Shown one piece after another: positions 26,988 to 35,041 of a DNA stretch of 64,000 nt. Under the pieces are notes generated by a model that saw only the letters and a program-made list of their open reading frames with translations, was not told the origin of the DNA and searched no databases. The translations under genes and the position numbers were made by a program. Position 1 is the stretch's first letter; each line of letters opens with the position of its first letter. The DNA is from JBCCFC01 sp965213595. Its GTDB lineage: Bacteria > Chloroflexota > Anaerolineae > Caldilineales > Caldilineaceae. The stretch covers positions 1,302,001-1,366,000 of the forward strand of contig CBDBZO010000002.1 in NCBI GenBank assembly GCA_965213595.1, in the 5' to 3' direction.

Positions 26988-29213
26988 ATGACAACGCAAG
27001 CCGTTTCCCCCGGCGCGGCGCTGCCCGTTGGCGTGCCCAACCCCAAGGGGCGCTTTGGCACCTTTGCCGGCGTCTTTACGCCCAATGTGCTCACCATCCT
27101 GGGGCTAATTCTCTTTTTGCGCACGGGCTGGGTCGTGGGGCAGGCGGGGCTGATCGGCGCGCTGATCATCGTGGGAATCGCCAATGCGATCACGCTGCTC
27201 ACGGGGCTCTCGCTCTCGGCGATTGCCACGAGCATGAACGTGCGCACCGGCGGCAACTACTACTTGATTTCGCGCTCGCTCGGCCTCGAAATTGGCGGCG
27301 CGATTGGCATTCCGCTCTACCTCTCGCAGGCCATCTCCGTCGCCTTCTACATCATTGGCTTCACCGAGGCGCTGCTCTCCGTTCCTTTCTTCCAGACGTT
27401 TGATCCCCGCCTGATCTCCACCATTGTCGTGCTCGCGTTTGGGCTAATTGCCTACATCGGCGCGGACTTTGCGCTACGCATCCAGTTTGTCGTGCTGGCG
27501 GCGCTGGTGCTGGCGATCCTCTCCTTTTTTGCCGGCGGCTGGGGCGACTTTGTCTCGCCGACGCTCGGCGCCAGCTTCACCGAAAACGTCGGCTTTTGGG
27601 CCGTCTTTGCCGTCTTCTTTCCGGCGGTCACGGGCATCACCGTGGGCGCGAGCATGTCCGGCGATCTCAAGGACCCCGGCAAGAGCATCCCGCTCGGCAC
27701 GCTGCTCTCGATCGGCGTCACCGCCGTCATCTACATTGGCAGCGTGGTCTGGCTTTCGCTGCACGCCACGCCGGACGAACTGATTGCGGACAACCTGATC
27801 ATGCAGCAGATTGCACGCATCCCCGTGCTGATCCTGGTCGGCGTCTGGGCGGCGACGCTTTCGTCCGCGCTGGGCAGCGTGGTGGCCGCGCCGAGAGTGC
27901 TGCAGGCGCTGGCCAACGACCGCGTCGTGCCGGGCTGGATGGCGGGCCAGATGGGCAGCCCCACCGAGCCGCGCGTCGCCGTGCTCGCGACTACGGTCAT
28001 TGCCGTGGCCGTGATTTGGCTGGGTGATTTGAACTTTGTCGCGCCCATCATCAGCATGTTCTTTCTCAACACCTACGGCGTCACCAATCTTGGTGCGGCG
28101 GTGGAGCAGATCGTGGGCAATCCGTCCTATCGCCCGCGCTTCAAAATTCACTGGAGCCTCTCGCTGCTGGGCGCGCTGGGCTGCTACGGCGCCATGTTCC
28201 TTATCAACGCCGTGGCGACCACGCTTGCCATCGTCGCCACGGTGGTGCTCTATGCCTACCTCGAACGCCGCTCGCTTACGCGCACCTGGGGCGACGTGCG
28301 CAGCGGCGTCTGGTTTGCGCTGGCCCGCTTTGCCCTGCTCAAGCTGGAGACGCAGCGCGTCCACGTCAAAAACTGGCGCCCCAACATCATCGTCTTCACC
28401 GGCCAGCCGCACAACCGCGAACCGCTGGTGCAGGTCGCCGAGTGGCTGAGCCAGGGGCGCGGCATCGTCACCTTTTTTCAGCTGCTGGTGGGCGATGTCG
28501 ACCGGCTGACGGAGAGTGGGCTGCGCGAATCGGCGCGGCGGCGCATCCGCGAGTACATCCAGGGGCGGCAAATGACGGCCTTTGCCGAGGCCGACGTCGT
28601 GCCTGATTTCCACAGCGGCGCGCTCACGGTGGCGCAGGCACACGGCGTCGGCGGCATCGAGCCCAACTCGGTGCTGCTCGGCTGGAGCGCCAGCGAGGCG
28701 GGTCAAGTTAGCCAGCTGCGGCTGATGCGCGACCTGCACTGGCTGGGGAAGTCGCTGCTGATTTTGAAGCACGACGACGTGCACGGCTTTGGTCAACGCC
28801 GCCGCATCGACGTCTGGTGGGGCGGCGGCGGCGACAACGCCGACCTGATGCTGCTGCTGGCCTACATCGTGAGCAGCCATCGCGCGTGGGAGCGGGTGCA
28901 GGTGCGGCTGCTGCGCGTGATCGAGAGCGAGGCGGGCCGCGAGCAGACGCGCGCTCACATGCAGCAGGAGCTGGACCGCACGCGCGTCGATGCCGAGCTG
29001 GTGGTGCTCGTGCGCGGGAACCCGGCCCAGCCCATCAGCGACATCATCTGCCAGCAGAGCGTAGACACCCACTTCACCCTGCTGGGCATGCAAATCCCCG
29101 CACCCGGCGAGGAGGCCGCCTATGGTCGATCGCTGGCCGCGCTCGCCGAGAGCGTTGGCTCCGTGCTGTTCGTGCGCAGCGCCCAGGCGGAAGATTTGCT
29201 GGAGGTGGGTTAA
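26988..29213 (+). CDS. prokaryotic cation-chloride cotransporter (SLC12/APC superfamily)
   Basis: 741 residues. The first 460 hold about 12 hydrophobic helices in the APC fold: an opening FGTFAGVFTPNVLTILGLIL, SMNVRTGGNYYLISRSLG, FAVFFPAVTGITVGASMSGDLKDPGKSIP and ALGSVVAAPRVLQALANDRV. These are signatures of eukaryotic NKCC/KCC proteins and their rare prokaryotic homologues. The C-terminal 280 residues (RPNIIVFTGQPHNREPLVQVAEWL onward) form the cytosolic regulatory domain of cation-chloride cotransporters. The transported ions cannot be inferred. A repeat rich in CGAAGG/CCTTCG sits just upstream. Confidence 0.85.
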   Translation: MTTQAVSPGAALPVGVPNPKGRFGTFAGVFTPNVLTILGLILFLRTGWVVGQAGLIGALIIVGIANAITLLTGLSLSAIATSMNVRTGGNYYLISRSLGLEIGGAIGIPLYLSQAISVAFYIIGFTEALLSVPFFQTFDPRLISTIVVLAFGLIAYIGADFALRIQFVVLAALVLAILSFFAGGWGDFVSPTLGASFTENVGFWAVFAVFFPAVTGITVGASMSGDLKDPGKSIPLGTLLSIGVTAVIYIGSVVWLSLHATPDELIADNLIMQQIARIPVLILVGVWAATLSSALGSVVAAPRVLQALANDRVVPGWMAGQMGSPTEPRVAVLATTVIAVAVIWLGDLNFVAPIISMFFLNTYGVTNLGAAVEQIVGNPSYRPRFKIHWSLSLLGALGCYGAMFLINAVATTLAIVATVVLYAYLERRSLTRTWGDVRSGVWFALARFALLKLETQRVHVKNWRPNIIVFTGQPHNREPLVQVAEWLSQGRGIVTFFQLLVGDVDRLTESGLRESARRRIREYIQGRQMTAFAEADVVPDFHSGALTVAQAHGVGGIEPNSVLLGWSASEAGQVSQLRLMRDLHWLGKSLLILKHDDVHGFGQRRRIDVWWGGGGDNADLMLLLAYIVSSHRAWERVQVRLLRVIESEAGREQTRAHMQQELDRTRVDAELVVLVRGNPAQPISDIICQQSVDTHFTLLGMQIPAPGEEAAYGRSLAALAESVGSVLFVRSAQAEDLLEVG

Positions 29214-29311
29214 GTAACGCGAAGCGCTGCTTCGCGCCCGGCAAGGTCACCCGCACCTACGCAAAGCACATTCGCTTCATTTAATCCAAAACAAAAGGGG
29301 TAATCCAAAAC

Positions 29312-29344
29312 AAAAGGGGTCTCGGCATTGCCAAGACCCCTTTT
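29312..29344. terminator. bidirectional terminator hairpin
   Basis: AAAAGGGGTCTCGGC (29312-29326) pairs with 29330-29344 with one mismatch, around a 3-nt loop, and ends TTTT. It lies between the cotransporter gene and the tRNA-Pro on the other strand. A 19-base direct duplication (TAATCCAAAACAAAAGGGG) overlaps its left side. Confidence 0.8.
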
Positions 29345-29362
29345 ATGCTCTTTCCTACTCTG

Positions 29363-29436
29363 TCGGAGCGATAGGATTTGAACCTACGACCGCTCGGCCC
29401 CCAGCCGAGTGCGCTACCGGACTGCGCCACGCTCCG
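29363..29436 (-). tRNA. tRNA-Pro (anticodon GGG)
   Basis: 74 nt on the minus strand. Acceptor CGGAGCG pairs with CGCTCCG, the D-stem is GCGC/GCGC, the anticodon stem CTCGG/CCGAG holds loop CTGGGGG (anticodon GGG), and the T-arm has GTAGG, TTCAAAT and CCTAT. The discriminator is A and CCA is not encoded. It shares its D-arm and T-loop with the CGG isoacceptor 4.9 kb away. Confidence 0.95.
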
Positions 29437-29475
29437 ATTTAGGCGAGTAGTATAGCACCCCATGCAGCGGCTGAC

Positions 29476-29533
29476 AAATTTACACAGCGCCTGTACCCCG
29501 AGCTCGTCGAGGGTACGGGCGCTGTGTAAATTT
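29476..29533. terminator. long hairpin downstream of the PPOX-family gene
   Basis: A 23-bp stem (29476-29498 with 29511-29533) with a single G-U position encloses a 12-nt loop. It lies 5 bases past the stop of the minus-strand PPOX gene and ends in AAATTT, so it probably terminates that gene. Confidence 0.75.
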
Positions 29534-29537
29534 AGAG

Positions 29538-30041
29538 TTAGAGATTTACCTTCTCGTTATCCCCAATGTCGGACGGGCTGTTGCCGGTAACGACGGCCTT
29601 CGCCATGCCGTACAGCGCAACCATCGCGCCCGATGGCGAATCCCAATACTCGGCCTGCGTGACGTGAATCTTCATCAGCGCCACGTTGGGGCTCTCCTTG
29701 CCGTCCGGGAACCACGCCTTAAGCGTGGGGTTCCACAGCTCGTTGATCTTCGCCTGGTCGCGCGTGATTTCCGCCGTGCCGGAGACGGAGACGTACGTCT
29801 GGTCGTCCGGATCGCTATAGCTCACGTTGACCTGCCGATTCTGCCGCGCCTCGTCGACTTTGGCGGAGGTGATGTCGGTGAAAAACCAGAGGCCGCCGTC
29901 GAACTCAGTTTCCTGGGTCGCCATGGGGCGGCTGCGTAGCGTACCATCGGCTTCCTGGGTTACCAGCATGGCGATGTCAATATCCTGAATCAGGTCGTTC
30001 AGTTTTTCAATATCTTCGCGGCGCGTGGTGTGGTGTGTCAT
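29538..30041 (-). CDS. pyridoxamine 5'-phosphate oxidase-like general stress protein
   Basis: 167 residues, split-barrel flavin-binding fold. IAMLVTQEADGTLRSRPMATQE, GGLWFFTDITSAKVDEARQNRQVNVSYSD and YVSVSGTAEITRDQAKINELWNPTLKAWFPDG are typical of the GsiB/YdaG-type general stress subfamily. These bind FMN or F420 and are not the pyridoxal biosynthetic enzyme. The ATG at 30041 has AAGGAG 8 bases upstream; the frame stays open upstream but encodes a mixed repeat-like leader. It forms the left boundary of the accessory island. Confidence 0.88.
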   Translation of the reverse strand: MTHHTTRREDIEKLNDLIQDIDIAMLVTQEADGTLRSRPMATQETEFDGGLWFFTDITSAKVDEARQNRQVNVSYSDPDDQTYVSVSGTAEITRDQAKINELWNPTLKAWFPDGKESPNVALMKIHVTQAEYWDSPSGAMVALYGMAKAVVTGNSPSDIGDNEKVNL

Positions 30042-30297
30042 TGGGGTTGCTCCTTTGTGCTCGAACATGGCTGGAAGCGTTCCGGCTTCCAGCCATGTGG
30101 TGGGTGAAATTGCTCGTCGGTAGCATAAAGGCTGCCTCCCCCGCGGGGCTGTATGCAACGCGGTATTCCCCATCAAAATCATGCCTCGCCAAAATGGAGG
30201 AGGCATAGTTTTGGCGCTCGGTATTCTCAGCAGATTCAGCGATGCGTTAACTTTCGCGGTTGGTGGATCGTTTTGAGCTGCCGATTGCGCTTCTCAA

Positions 30298-30420
30298 ACA
30301 AGCGAATCGCCAGCCGCCGACCCGTCGCCCCGTCGCCACCGAGGGCGAGGGCTTCCCGCTCACCAGCGACGATTCCAGCCGCGCAATGGCGGACGCCTTC
30401 GTCCCCCTCCGCTCGGCGAC
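30298..30420 (-). pseudogene. XRE tail A: 3' remnant of the HTH regulator gene
   Basis: On the minus strand this encodes VAERRGTKASAIARLESS followed by LVSGKPSPSVATGRR, the C-terminal half of the XRE regulators at 33882-34163 and 35335-35592. The N-terminal half is absent, and it abuts the promoter of the gene at 30467. It lacks the LKRYAEAT octapeptide, like the shorter intact copy, and carries a small duplication near its end. Confidence 0.85.
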
Positions 30421-30432
30421 TTTGTTTTTGCT

Positions 30433-30460
30433 TTGACAATCTACGCTCGATTCGTACAAT
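30433..30460 (+). promoter_or_regulatory. strong promoter, probably leaderless
   Basis: TTGACA (30433-30438), 16 bases, TACAAT (30455-30460), 6 bases, ATG. It is nearly identical to the promoter at 35609-35636 of the paralogous gene. Confidence 0.75.
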
Positions 30461-30466
30461 GTTCAC

Positions 30467-30733
30467 ATGACGCACAACCTTCTCTCCCTACCACCCGACC
30501 AGCCCGCCTTTTTGGTGGAGGCCATTCATTCTTTAGTTGATGATGTCGCCGCCATTCGTCAACGCCTCGACGAGATGGACGACGAAGCGCTCTTCGATCT
30601 TGCGGAGAGTCTGCGCGTCTCTTGGCGACAAGCGCAATGCGGCGAAACCATTCCGCTCGACCAGCTGTGGGGTGGCATCGATGCCGAATATCTGTTGAGT
30701 CTCATTAAGTTGAGTACCAAAATCGTCTCATAA
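30467..30733 (+). CDS. small antitoxin-like protein, 3' end disrupted by an IS
   Basis: The native part encodes MTHNLLSLPPDQPAFLVEA, LVDDVAAIRQRLDEMDDEAL, SLRVSWRQAQCGETIPLDQL and ends near WGGIDAEY. An IS481-like element inserted after that point, so the last 14 codons come from IS end sequence. Joining the flanks across the insertion would give a frame ending YQGA. The paralogue at 35643-35879 ends GINAE at the same place. The acidic, helical character and the PLDQLWxGI ending resemble small antitoxins, but no toxin is adjacent. The effect on function may be mild, as only the extreme C-terminus is changed. Confidence 0.7.
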   Translation: MTHNLLSLPPDQPAFLVEAIHSLVDDVAAIRQRLDEMDDEALFDLAESLRVSWRQAQCGETIPLDQLWGGIDAEYLLSLIKLSTKIVS

Positions 30734-32142
30734 AGTCGTGCGCGTTTTTGAGGTAGAATTTTCCTCCTAAATTTCCGTTGGGAAAAGCAGGGGGGAAACG
30801 ATGGTCAGCACGACGATAGAAGAGCGCGTCGATATAGTCGAGTCAGCCGAGAAAGGCGAAGCGTCGTTCCGCACGGCGCGTCGACTCGGCTGGCAGCAGC
30901 GCACAATTCAAAAGTGGCGACAGCGCGGTCGACAAGGCGGGCGCGCCGGGCTGAAATCGCAGATGGGTCGTCCGGCCAGCGGTGCCTTAAGCAGCTTTAC
31001 GCCGGAGATTGGCGAGACGCTTCAGCGCTGGCGGCAGGAAAACCCCGGTTGGGGCGCAACGACCTTGCGGGCCGAATTGGCCCTGCACGAAGCCTTTGCT
31101 GATGCCAAGTTACCCAGCCGCGCGACCATCGCCCGCTTTCTCTCTGAAGAAAAGCTGGTCGCAGAGCGGGAGCCAGCCGTTGTTTTACCCGAAAGCCAGA
31201 CGCCCATGACGGGCCAGGCTCATCACGTTTGGGAGATGGATGCACGCGGGTATGAACAAATGTCAACCGTCGGCTTCGTGAGTCTGATTCATCTGAATGA
31301 CCGCTTTTCCCACGCACGTTTGTTGAGCTATCCCTGCTGGCTGGGCCAAACTAAAGTGGAGCGGCACGCGCGCACGGAAGATTATCAGGCCTGTCTCCGG
31401 CTAGCGTTTATGGAATGGGGCTTGCCGCAGACTATCCAAGTCGACCACGAAAGCGTCTTTTTCGACAATCGCAGCAAGTCGCCTTTTCCTACACGCTTTC
31501 ATCTGTGGCTCATTAGCTTGGGCATTCAGTTAAGCTTTATTCGCGTTCACCAGCCGAAAGACCAGGCGATGACGGAACGCTCTCATCAATTGTGGAGCCA
31601 ACAAGTTCTGCAGGGACACACCTTTCCCGATTGGTCGGCGCTTTATGCAGCGCTCGAAAAGCGGCGAACCTTTCTTAACCATCATCTGCCCTGTCGCTCA
31701 CTCGCGGGTCAACCACCTCTGGTGGCGCATCCGGAAGCGCTGCATTCTGGCTTAGCTTATGACTTGAGCAGGGAACGAGACCTGCTCGACCTGCAACGCA
31801 TCGATGCTTATCTCGCACAAGGTCGCTGGTTTCGCTTTGTTAGTCAAGCAGGCACGATTTCGCTTGGCGGCCAAGTCTATTCTCTCGGCGCCAAATGGAA
31901 ACGCCAACAGGTGGAAATCACCTTTGATGCCGACACGCGTCACTTGCGCTTTGCCGATGAAGCAGGCGAGTCCATTACCCATCTCGCCCTCAAGGGCATC
32001 TGCAAAAATGGCTTGATGGGCGGCATTACCGACTTCGTTCGCTTCCCTTCTTTTCAGATAGCGCTGCCCTTTTGCTGGGAACAGCAGCAAAACGCACGAC
32101 TTTATGAGACGATTCCCTGACTCAACTTAATGAGACTCGACA
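30693..32142 (+). mobile_element. IS481-like insertion sequence, 1450 bp
   Basis: Terminal inverted repeats TGTYGAGTCTCATTAAGTTG at 30693 and ending at 32142 start with TGT and end with ACA. The inner part of the ends is also shared (ATCGTCTCATAAAGTCGT). A TATC direct repeat flanks it (30689-30692, 32143-32146), the probable 4-bp target duplication. It carries one intact transposase gene and looks recently active. Confidence 0.85.
30801..32120 (+). CDS. IS481-like DDE transposase (rve core)
   Basis: 439 residues. The N-terminal helix-turn-helix (residues 1-60, FRTARRLGWQQRTIQKWRQRG) is followed by a second HTH-like region and an integrase core whose catalytic acids are visible: WEMDARGYEQM (first Asp), IQVDHESVFFDN (second Asp) and DQAMTERSHQ (Glu), about 45 residues after the second Asp. 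A GGGGGGAAACG purine stretch precedes the ATG. The frame is intact, and its C-terminus runs into the right inverted repeat. Confidence 0.88.
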   Translation: MVSTTIEERVDIVESAEKGEASFRTARRLGWQQRTIQKWRQRGRQGGRAGLKSQMGRPASGALSSFTPEIGETLQRWRQENPGWGATTLRAELALHEAFADAKLPSRATIARFLSEEKLVAEREPAVVLPESQTPMTGQAHHVWEMDARGYEQMSTVGFVSLIHLNDRFSHARLLSYPCWLGQTKVERHARTEDYQACLRLAFMEWGLPQTIQVDHESVFFDNRSKSPFPTRFHLWLISLGIQLSFIRVHQPKDQAMTERSHQLWSQQVLQGHTFPDWSALYAALEKRRTFLNHHLPCRSLAGQPPLVAHPEALHSGLAYDLSRERDLLDLQRIDAYLAQGRWFRFVSQAGTISLGGQVYSLGAKWKRQQVEITFDADTRHLRFADEAGESITHLALKGICKNGLMGGITDFVRFPSFQIALPFCWEQQQNARLYETIP

Positions 32143-32159
32143 TATCAGGGAGCATAACC

Positions 32160-32390
32160 ATGACAAGCCCAACGATCTCCTTCCCTGTTGATGCCGCCAC
32201 GGCGCGTGGTTATGCACAAGCTACACCAGAAGAGCAGGCCAAAATCCAACTGCTGCTCCGCCTGCGCCTGCGCGAGTTGACGCCGCTGCCGGATGTTTCA
32301 CTGTCGAAACTGATGGATGAGATTGGCAAGGAGGCCGAGGCAAAGGGATTGACGCCGGAGATTTTAGCCAGCCTGCTGCAAGATGAGTGA
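32160..32390 (+). CDS. antitoxin of a COG1569-type PIN toxin pair
   Basis: 76 residues from the ATG at 32160: MTSPTISFPVDAATARGYAQ, then a Leu/Arg-rich helix (IQLLLRLRLREL) and KLMDEIGKEAEAKGLTPEIL. It resembles the small antitoxins encoded before COG1569 PIN proteins. Its stop overlaps the toxin start by 8 bases (ATGAGTGA), the usual coupled arrangement. The original promoter has been separated from it by the IS insertion. The partner toxin is broken, so this antitoxin is probably an orphan. Confidence 0.75.
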   Translation: MTSPTISFPVDAATARGYAQATPEEQAKIQLLLRLRLRELTPLPDVSLSKLMDEIGKEAEAKGLTPEILASLLQDE

Positions 32391-32876
32391 GTTGCGCTTC
32401 GTGATCGACACCAACATTGCCATCAGCGCCGTGTTAATGCCGCGCTCAATTGCGCGTCTTCGATTTAGCCTTTGCGCAAGGAGACGTGCTGGCCTCCGTT
32501 GCCACGATTGAGGAGCTGGAAGACGTCCTGCGGCGGCCCAAGTTTGAGCGCTACGTTTCCGAAGAGCGCCGCGTGCAGTAGACATTATATCGTTTTGATT
32601 TTCGCTCTCTGGTGGGAGATTTTGACGCCTCAGAGAGAATTATTTAATCGGTATAATGTCTAGTTTCTCGCCGCGTTCATCCGAGATGCCGTCCTCATCA
32701 AGCCGACCACCACCATCACCGACTGCCGCGACCCCAAAGATAACAAATTTCTCGAACTCGCCGTCGATGGCCGGGCCGATTACCTTGTCGGTGGCGATAA
32801 GGACCTACTCGTCCTCCACCCTTTCCGCGGCATTCCCATCCGCAACCCCGCTGACGCTGTTGCGCAACTGGCCTAA
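32383..32876 (+). pseudogene. PIN-domain toxin (COG1569 family), broken by a frameshift and a MITE
   Basis: Three frames together spell one PIN protein. The start MSELRFVIDTNIAISAVLMP keeps the first catalytic Asp. Near 32445-32458 the frame shifts and continues with VFDLAFAQGDVLASVATIEE and LEDVLRRPKFERYVSEERR. An 84-bp inserted element then begins with a stop codon. After it, the rest resumes: FLAAFIRDAVLIKPTTTITD, DPKDNKFLELAVDGRADYLV, GGDKDLLVLHPFRGI. Two independent lesions make it inactive. PIN toxins cleave RNA with a cluster of acidic residues. Confidence 0.88.
32579..32662. mobile_element. 84-bp MITE-like element
   Basis: Ends TAGACATTATATCG and CGGTATAATGTCTA are inverted repeats of 14 bp with one mismatch. 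The interior is A-T-rich and contains a second inverted pair (CTCTCTG..CAGAGAG). It splits the PIN gene exactly between GTGCAG and TTTCTC-type codons. It encodes no protein, so a transposase elsewhere must have mobilised it. The TA-ending repeats recall IS630/Tc1-type elements (inference). Confidence 0.8.
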
Positions 32877-32898
32877 TTTACGGCTGACCTTCTTATCC

Positions 32899-33030
32899 CC
32901 TACACAAAGCGAATCTCCAGCCGCCGACCCGTCGCCCCAGAAAATATTTAAGGCGTAGCGCTTCAGCGTCGCCACCGACGGCGAGTGCTTGCCGCTCCCC
33001 AGCGACGACTCCCGCCGCGCGATGGCGGAC
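32899..33030 (-). pseudogene. XRE tail B: 3' remnant
   Basis: The minus strand encodes SAIARRESSLGSGKHSPSV, then ATLKRYA, followed by a short A-T insertion (CAGAAAATATTTAAGG) and a copy of the terminal segment. It derives from the longer (LKRYAEAT-containing) version of the regulator. Its 5' side abuts the stop codon of the HNH gene at 33039. Confidence 0.8.
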
Positions 33031-33038
33031 GGCTTCAT

Positions 33039-33440
33039 CTACGGAAACAGCCCAAGTTGAATCCACTGCCGGCGCGCAAGCACCTGCGCTCTGCTGTTCA
33101 TCCGCAGCCGTTCGACAGTCGCGCGTCCCGTCGACGACAAGCTCATAACCTCGCCTTTTTTCTCATTCACAGCAAAGTATTCTTCCCACAACTGGTTTCG
33201 CGGATTGAACAGCTTCTCGCTGCGCTCTGTCTCAGGGTCAATTGCGCTGAGGAATACGCCCTTGTAGAGATTACAAGAACGGCAAGACAGCGCTAAGTTC
33301 GCTTCTTCATCGTCGCCGCCCAAGCTAAGCGGAACAATGTGCTCGACTTCAAACGGGAGGTTAAAGACAGATTCCGGCGCATGGCAGTACTCGCAGCGAT
33401 GCAGTGCACGCAGCGCAACGAGCCGATAGTGCCGATTCAT
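33039..33440 (-). CDS. HNH endonuclease
   Basis: 133 residues. Zinc-ribbon pairs CEYCH (about residue 16) and CRSCN (about 53) flank the catalytic VEHIVPLSLGGDDEEANL segment (His-Ile-x-Pro, Gly-Gly, Asn), the standard HNH layout. The C-terminal half, LFNPRNQLWEEYFAVNEKKG then TGRATVERLRMNSRAQVLARRQWI, is a basic extension also found in other stand-alone HNH proteins of this type. The start overlaps the stop of the preceding gene by 4 bases (ATGA). Its target is unknown. Gene order matches the second HNH pair at 35.9-36.8 kb. Confidence 0.88.
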   Translation of the reverse strand: MNRHYRLVALRALHRCEYCHAPESVFNLPFEVEHIVPLSLGGDDEEANLALSCRSCNLYKGVFLSAIDPETERSEKLFNPRNQLWEEYFAVNEKKGEVMSLSSTGRATVERLRMNSRAQVLARRQWIQLGLFP

Positions 33441-33799
33441 CGCTGTAAGTTATCGATGGCCGTTTTGGTTCGCTCTGCTGAAGCCAACAGCTCTGCCTCG
33501 ACCAGCGCTTCGAGTTCCTGCTGTTGGTCGGTGGGTAGCGAGACTTCCTCATCACGCGCCGTGCGCCATTCGGTCATCAACTCGGTCAACTTCTGTTGTG
33601 CTTGGGCAGAGAAAAATTTATCTGGCTGTTGATTCTGCAAAATGACCAACGTGCCGGTTTCGCGCTCATCCATCTGTGTAGTGAGCGCATCCAGCGCCTC
33701 GCCCGCCGTGCGACCATAGGAGCGTTTGTCGCCTGCCAGCGCCAAATAGGAGGTGGTGTTCTCGACTGTTGATACCGGAAAAATGTTGATACTAGTCAT
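33437..33799 (-). CDS. small helical protein encoded before an HNH nuclease
   Basis: 120 residues starting MTSINIFPVSTVENTTSYLA, with AAGG 8 bases upstream. The first 60 residues look like a small alpha/beta domain (LALAGDKRSYGRTAGEALDA) and the rest is acidic and helical (QQELEALVEAELLASAER). I do not recognise a named family. It is translationally coupled to the HNH gene. The coupled small-protein-then-nuclease order, inside a toxin-antitoxin island, suggests an antitoxin, immunity or specificity partner (inference). Confidence 0.7.
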   Translation of the reverse strand: MTSINIFPVSTVENTTSYLALAGDKRSYGRTAGEALDALTTQMDERETGTLVILQNQQPDKFFSAQAQQKLTELMTEWRTARDEEVSLPTDQQQELEALVEAELLASAERTKTAIDNLQR

Positions 33800-33881
33800 G
33801 ACTGGTGCCTTGATATGAAAGCTGCTCGCTTGACCGGGTGTGCCATGGATAAACACAGCCAAAAAGCTCGTGTTATGAGGC

Positions 33882-34163
33882 CTACACAAACCGAATCTCC
33901 AGCCGCCGGCCCGTCGCCTCGGCATAACGCTTCAGCGTCGCGACCGAGGGCGAGTGCTTCTCGCTCACCAGCGACGATTCCAGCCGCGCAATGGCGGACG
34001 CCTTCGTCCCCATCCGCTCGGCGACGTCGGCCTGCGTGAGGTTGGCGACTTGGCGAGCTTCGAGGAGGGTGTGCAGGAGGTCGAACTCGAAGGCGAGGGC
34101 TTCGTATTCGGCGCGGACGGCTTCGTCTTGAAGGGCGCGGGCTTTGAGTTCTTCGTGGGTCAT
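33882..34163 (-). CDS. XRE-family HTH regulator, full-length copy (C)
   Basis: 93 residues. It begins MTHEELKARALQDEAVRAEY, followed by a helix (EYEALAFEFDLLHTLLEAR) and the XRE helix-turn-helix (NLTQADVAERMGTKASAIAR, then LESSLVSEKHSPSVATLKRY) and ends AEATGRRLEIRFV. This is the HigA-type antitoxin layout. No HigB-like toxin is adjacent; its neighbours are an HNH pair and a PIN pair. Seven loci in the island share its 3' end, and this is one of two intact copies. It probably binds DNA and could regulate several modules. Confidence 0.88.
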   Translation of the reverse strand: MTHEELKARALQDEAVRAEYEALAFEFDLLHTLLEARQVANLTQADVAERMGTKASAIARLESSLVSEKHSPSVATLKRYAEATGRRLEIRFV

Positions 34164-34182
34164 CCTGTTTTTCCTCAACTCA

Positions 34183-34602
34183 TTACGTCCGCATAAGTGC
34201 TTGAAAGCCCGCCTGCACGAAATGCTGATCAAACGTCAAAGCAGCATAAATGCCCTTCTGCCGCATCACCGCGAACGAGACGCAATCCACCAATCCCCAC
34301 TCTTTATCCTGATGCGACTTGTACAGTGCGTAGCCTTGCTCGAACAGAGCGGGGCTAAGTCGAACAATTTCGATTTCGGGCGAGCTTGTCACCTGGTCAG
34401 TAATCTCGACGGCCTGCTGCTTAAAATTGCGCGCTAACCCATTGCCGATTTCCAGCAGCACGGCATCGGTCGCCACCAGCGGTTGACCGTCAAATTCAGC
34501 AGCCAACTCGAGCGCTCGGTCGTGGTACATATCGCGCTGATTGATGAGCGCGACGATGAAGAACGTGTCGACGAAAACTTGACGGTAACCGTTACTGGAC
34601 AT
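34183..34602 (-). CDS. PIN-domain (VapC-like) ribonuclease toxin
   Basis: 139 residues. QVFVDTFFIVALINQRD carries the first catalytic Asp, TDAVLLEIGNGLAR the conserved Glu, and DKEWGLVDCVSFAVMRQKG the third acidic site, followed by AALTFDQHFVQAGF. All are typical of VapC-type PIN toxins that cleave RNA. The start overlaps the antitoxin gene by 11 bases. The reading frame is intact, so the module may be active, unlike the PIN gene at 32.4 kb. Confidence 0.87.
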   Translation of the reverse strand: MSSNGYRQVFVDTFFIVALINQRDMYHDRALELAAEFDGQPLVATDAVLLEIGNGLARNFKQQAVEITDQVTSSPEIEIVRLSPALFEQGYALYKSHQDKEWGLVDCVSFAVMRQKGIYAALTFDQHFVQAGFQALMRT

Positions 34603-34807
34603 GCTTTTCGCCGCTGGCGTAGAAGTCAAAGTTAGCCGCAAAGTCCGCTGGCGCATCGATCTTTACCTGTTGCAGCTTCGACATCAGGCTTGGCTTAGCA
34701 GCAGGCTTTTTCGACTGAACCAGCGTCCGGATCAATTGATAAAGCTCATCAAGTTGATCTTCCTCTAGCTGTTCAATTTCGGCTGCAACGAGTTCTTTTG
34801 TCGTCAT
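34592..34807 (-). CDS. antitoxin for the PIN toxin
   Basis: 71 residues from the ATG at 34807, with AGGA 7 bases upstream. It begins MTTKELVAAEIEQLEEDQLD and has a helical, acidic N-terminus and a polar C-terminus (APADFAANFDFYASGEKHV). Small proteins of this sort, often beginning with a Leu-rich amphipathic helix, precede PIN toxins of this subfamily. It is coupled to the toxin by an 11-base overlap. Confidence 0.78.
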   Translation of the reverse strand: MTTKELVAAEIEQLEEDQLDELYQLIRTLVQSKKPAAKPSLMSKLQQVKIDAPADFAANFDFYASGEKHVQ

Positions 34808-35041
34808 GATGTTTTCCTCTCCAACCAAAGTTCCTATCACCAATCTTATCATCTATAGCTATCAACAGGGTGCGTCTAGCTTTTGGCGGAGATAATGCCA
34901 GCCGCATGATAGCAGACCGTAAAGCTAGAACTGTGACACAATGAATCTATGGTTAGGTATGATTTTAAGCGAGATCACCAGCTATGACAAGTACAATCGT
35001 CATTTTCTCCTTACTGCGACAACTCTCACCCGACTCGCCCG

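Noticed and set aside
27474..29093. 539-codon minus-strand frame
   Set aside because: Antisense to the cation-chloride cotransporter; His/Arg/Asp-rich shadow composition.
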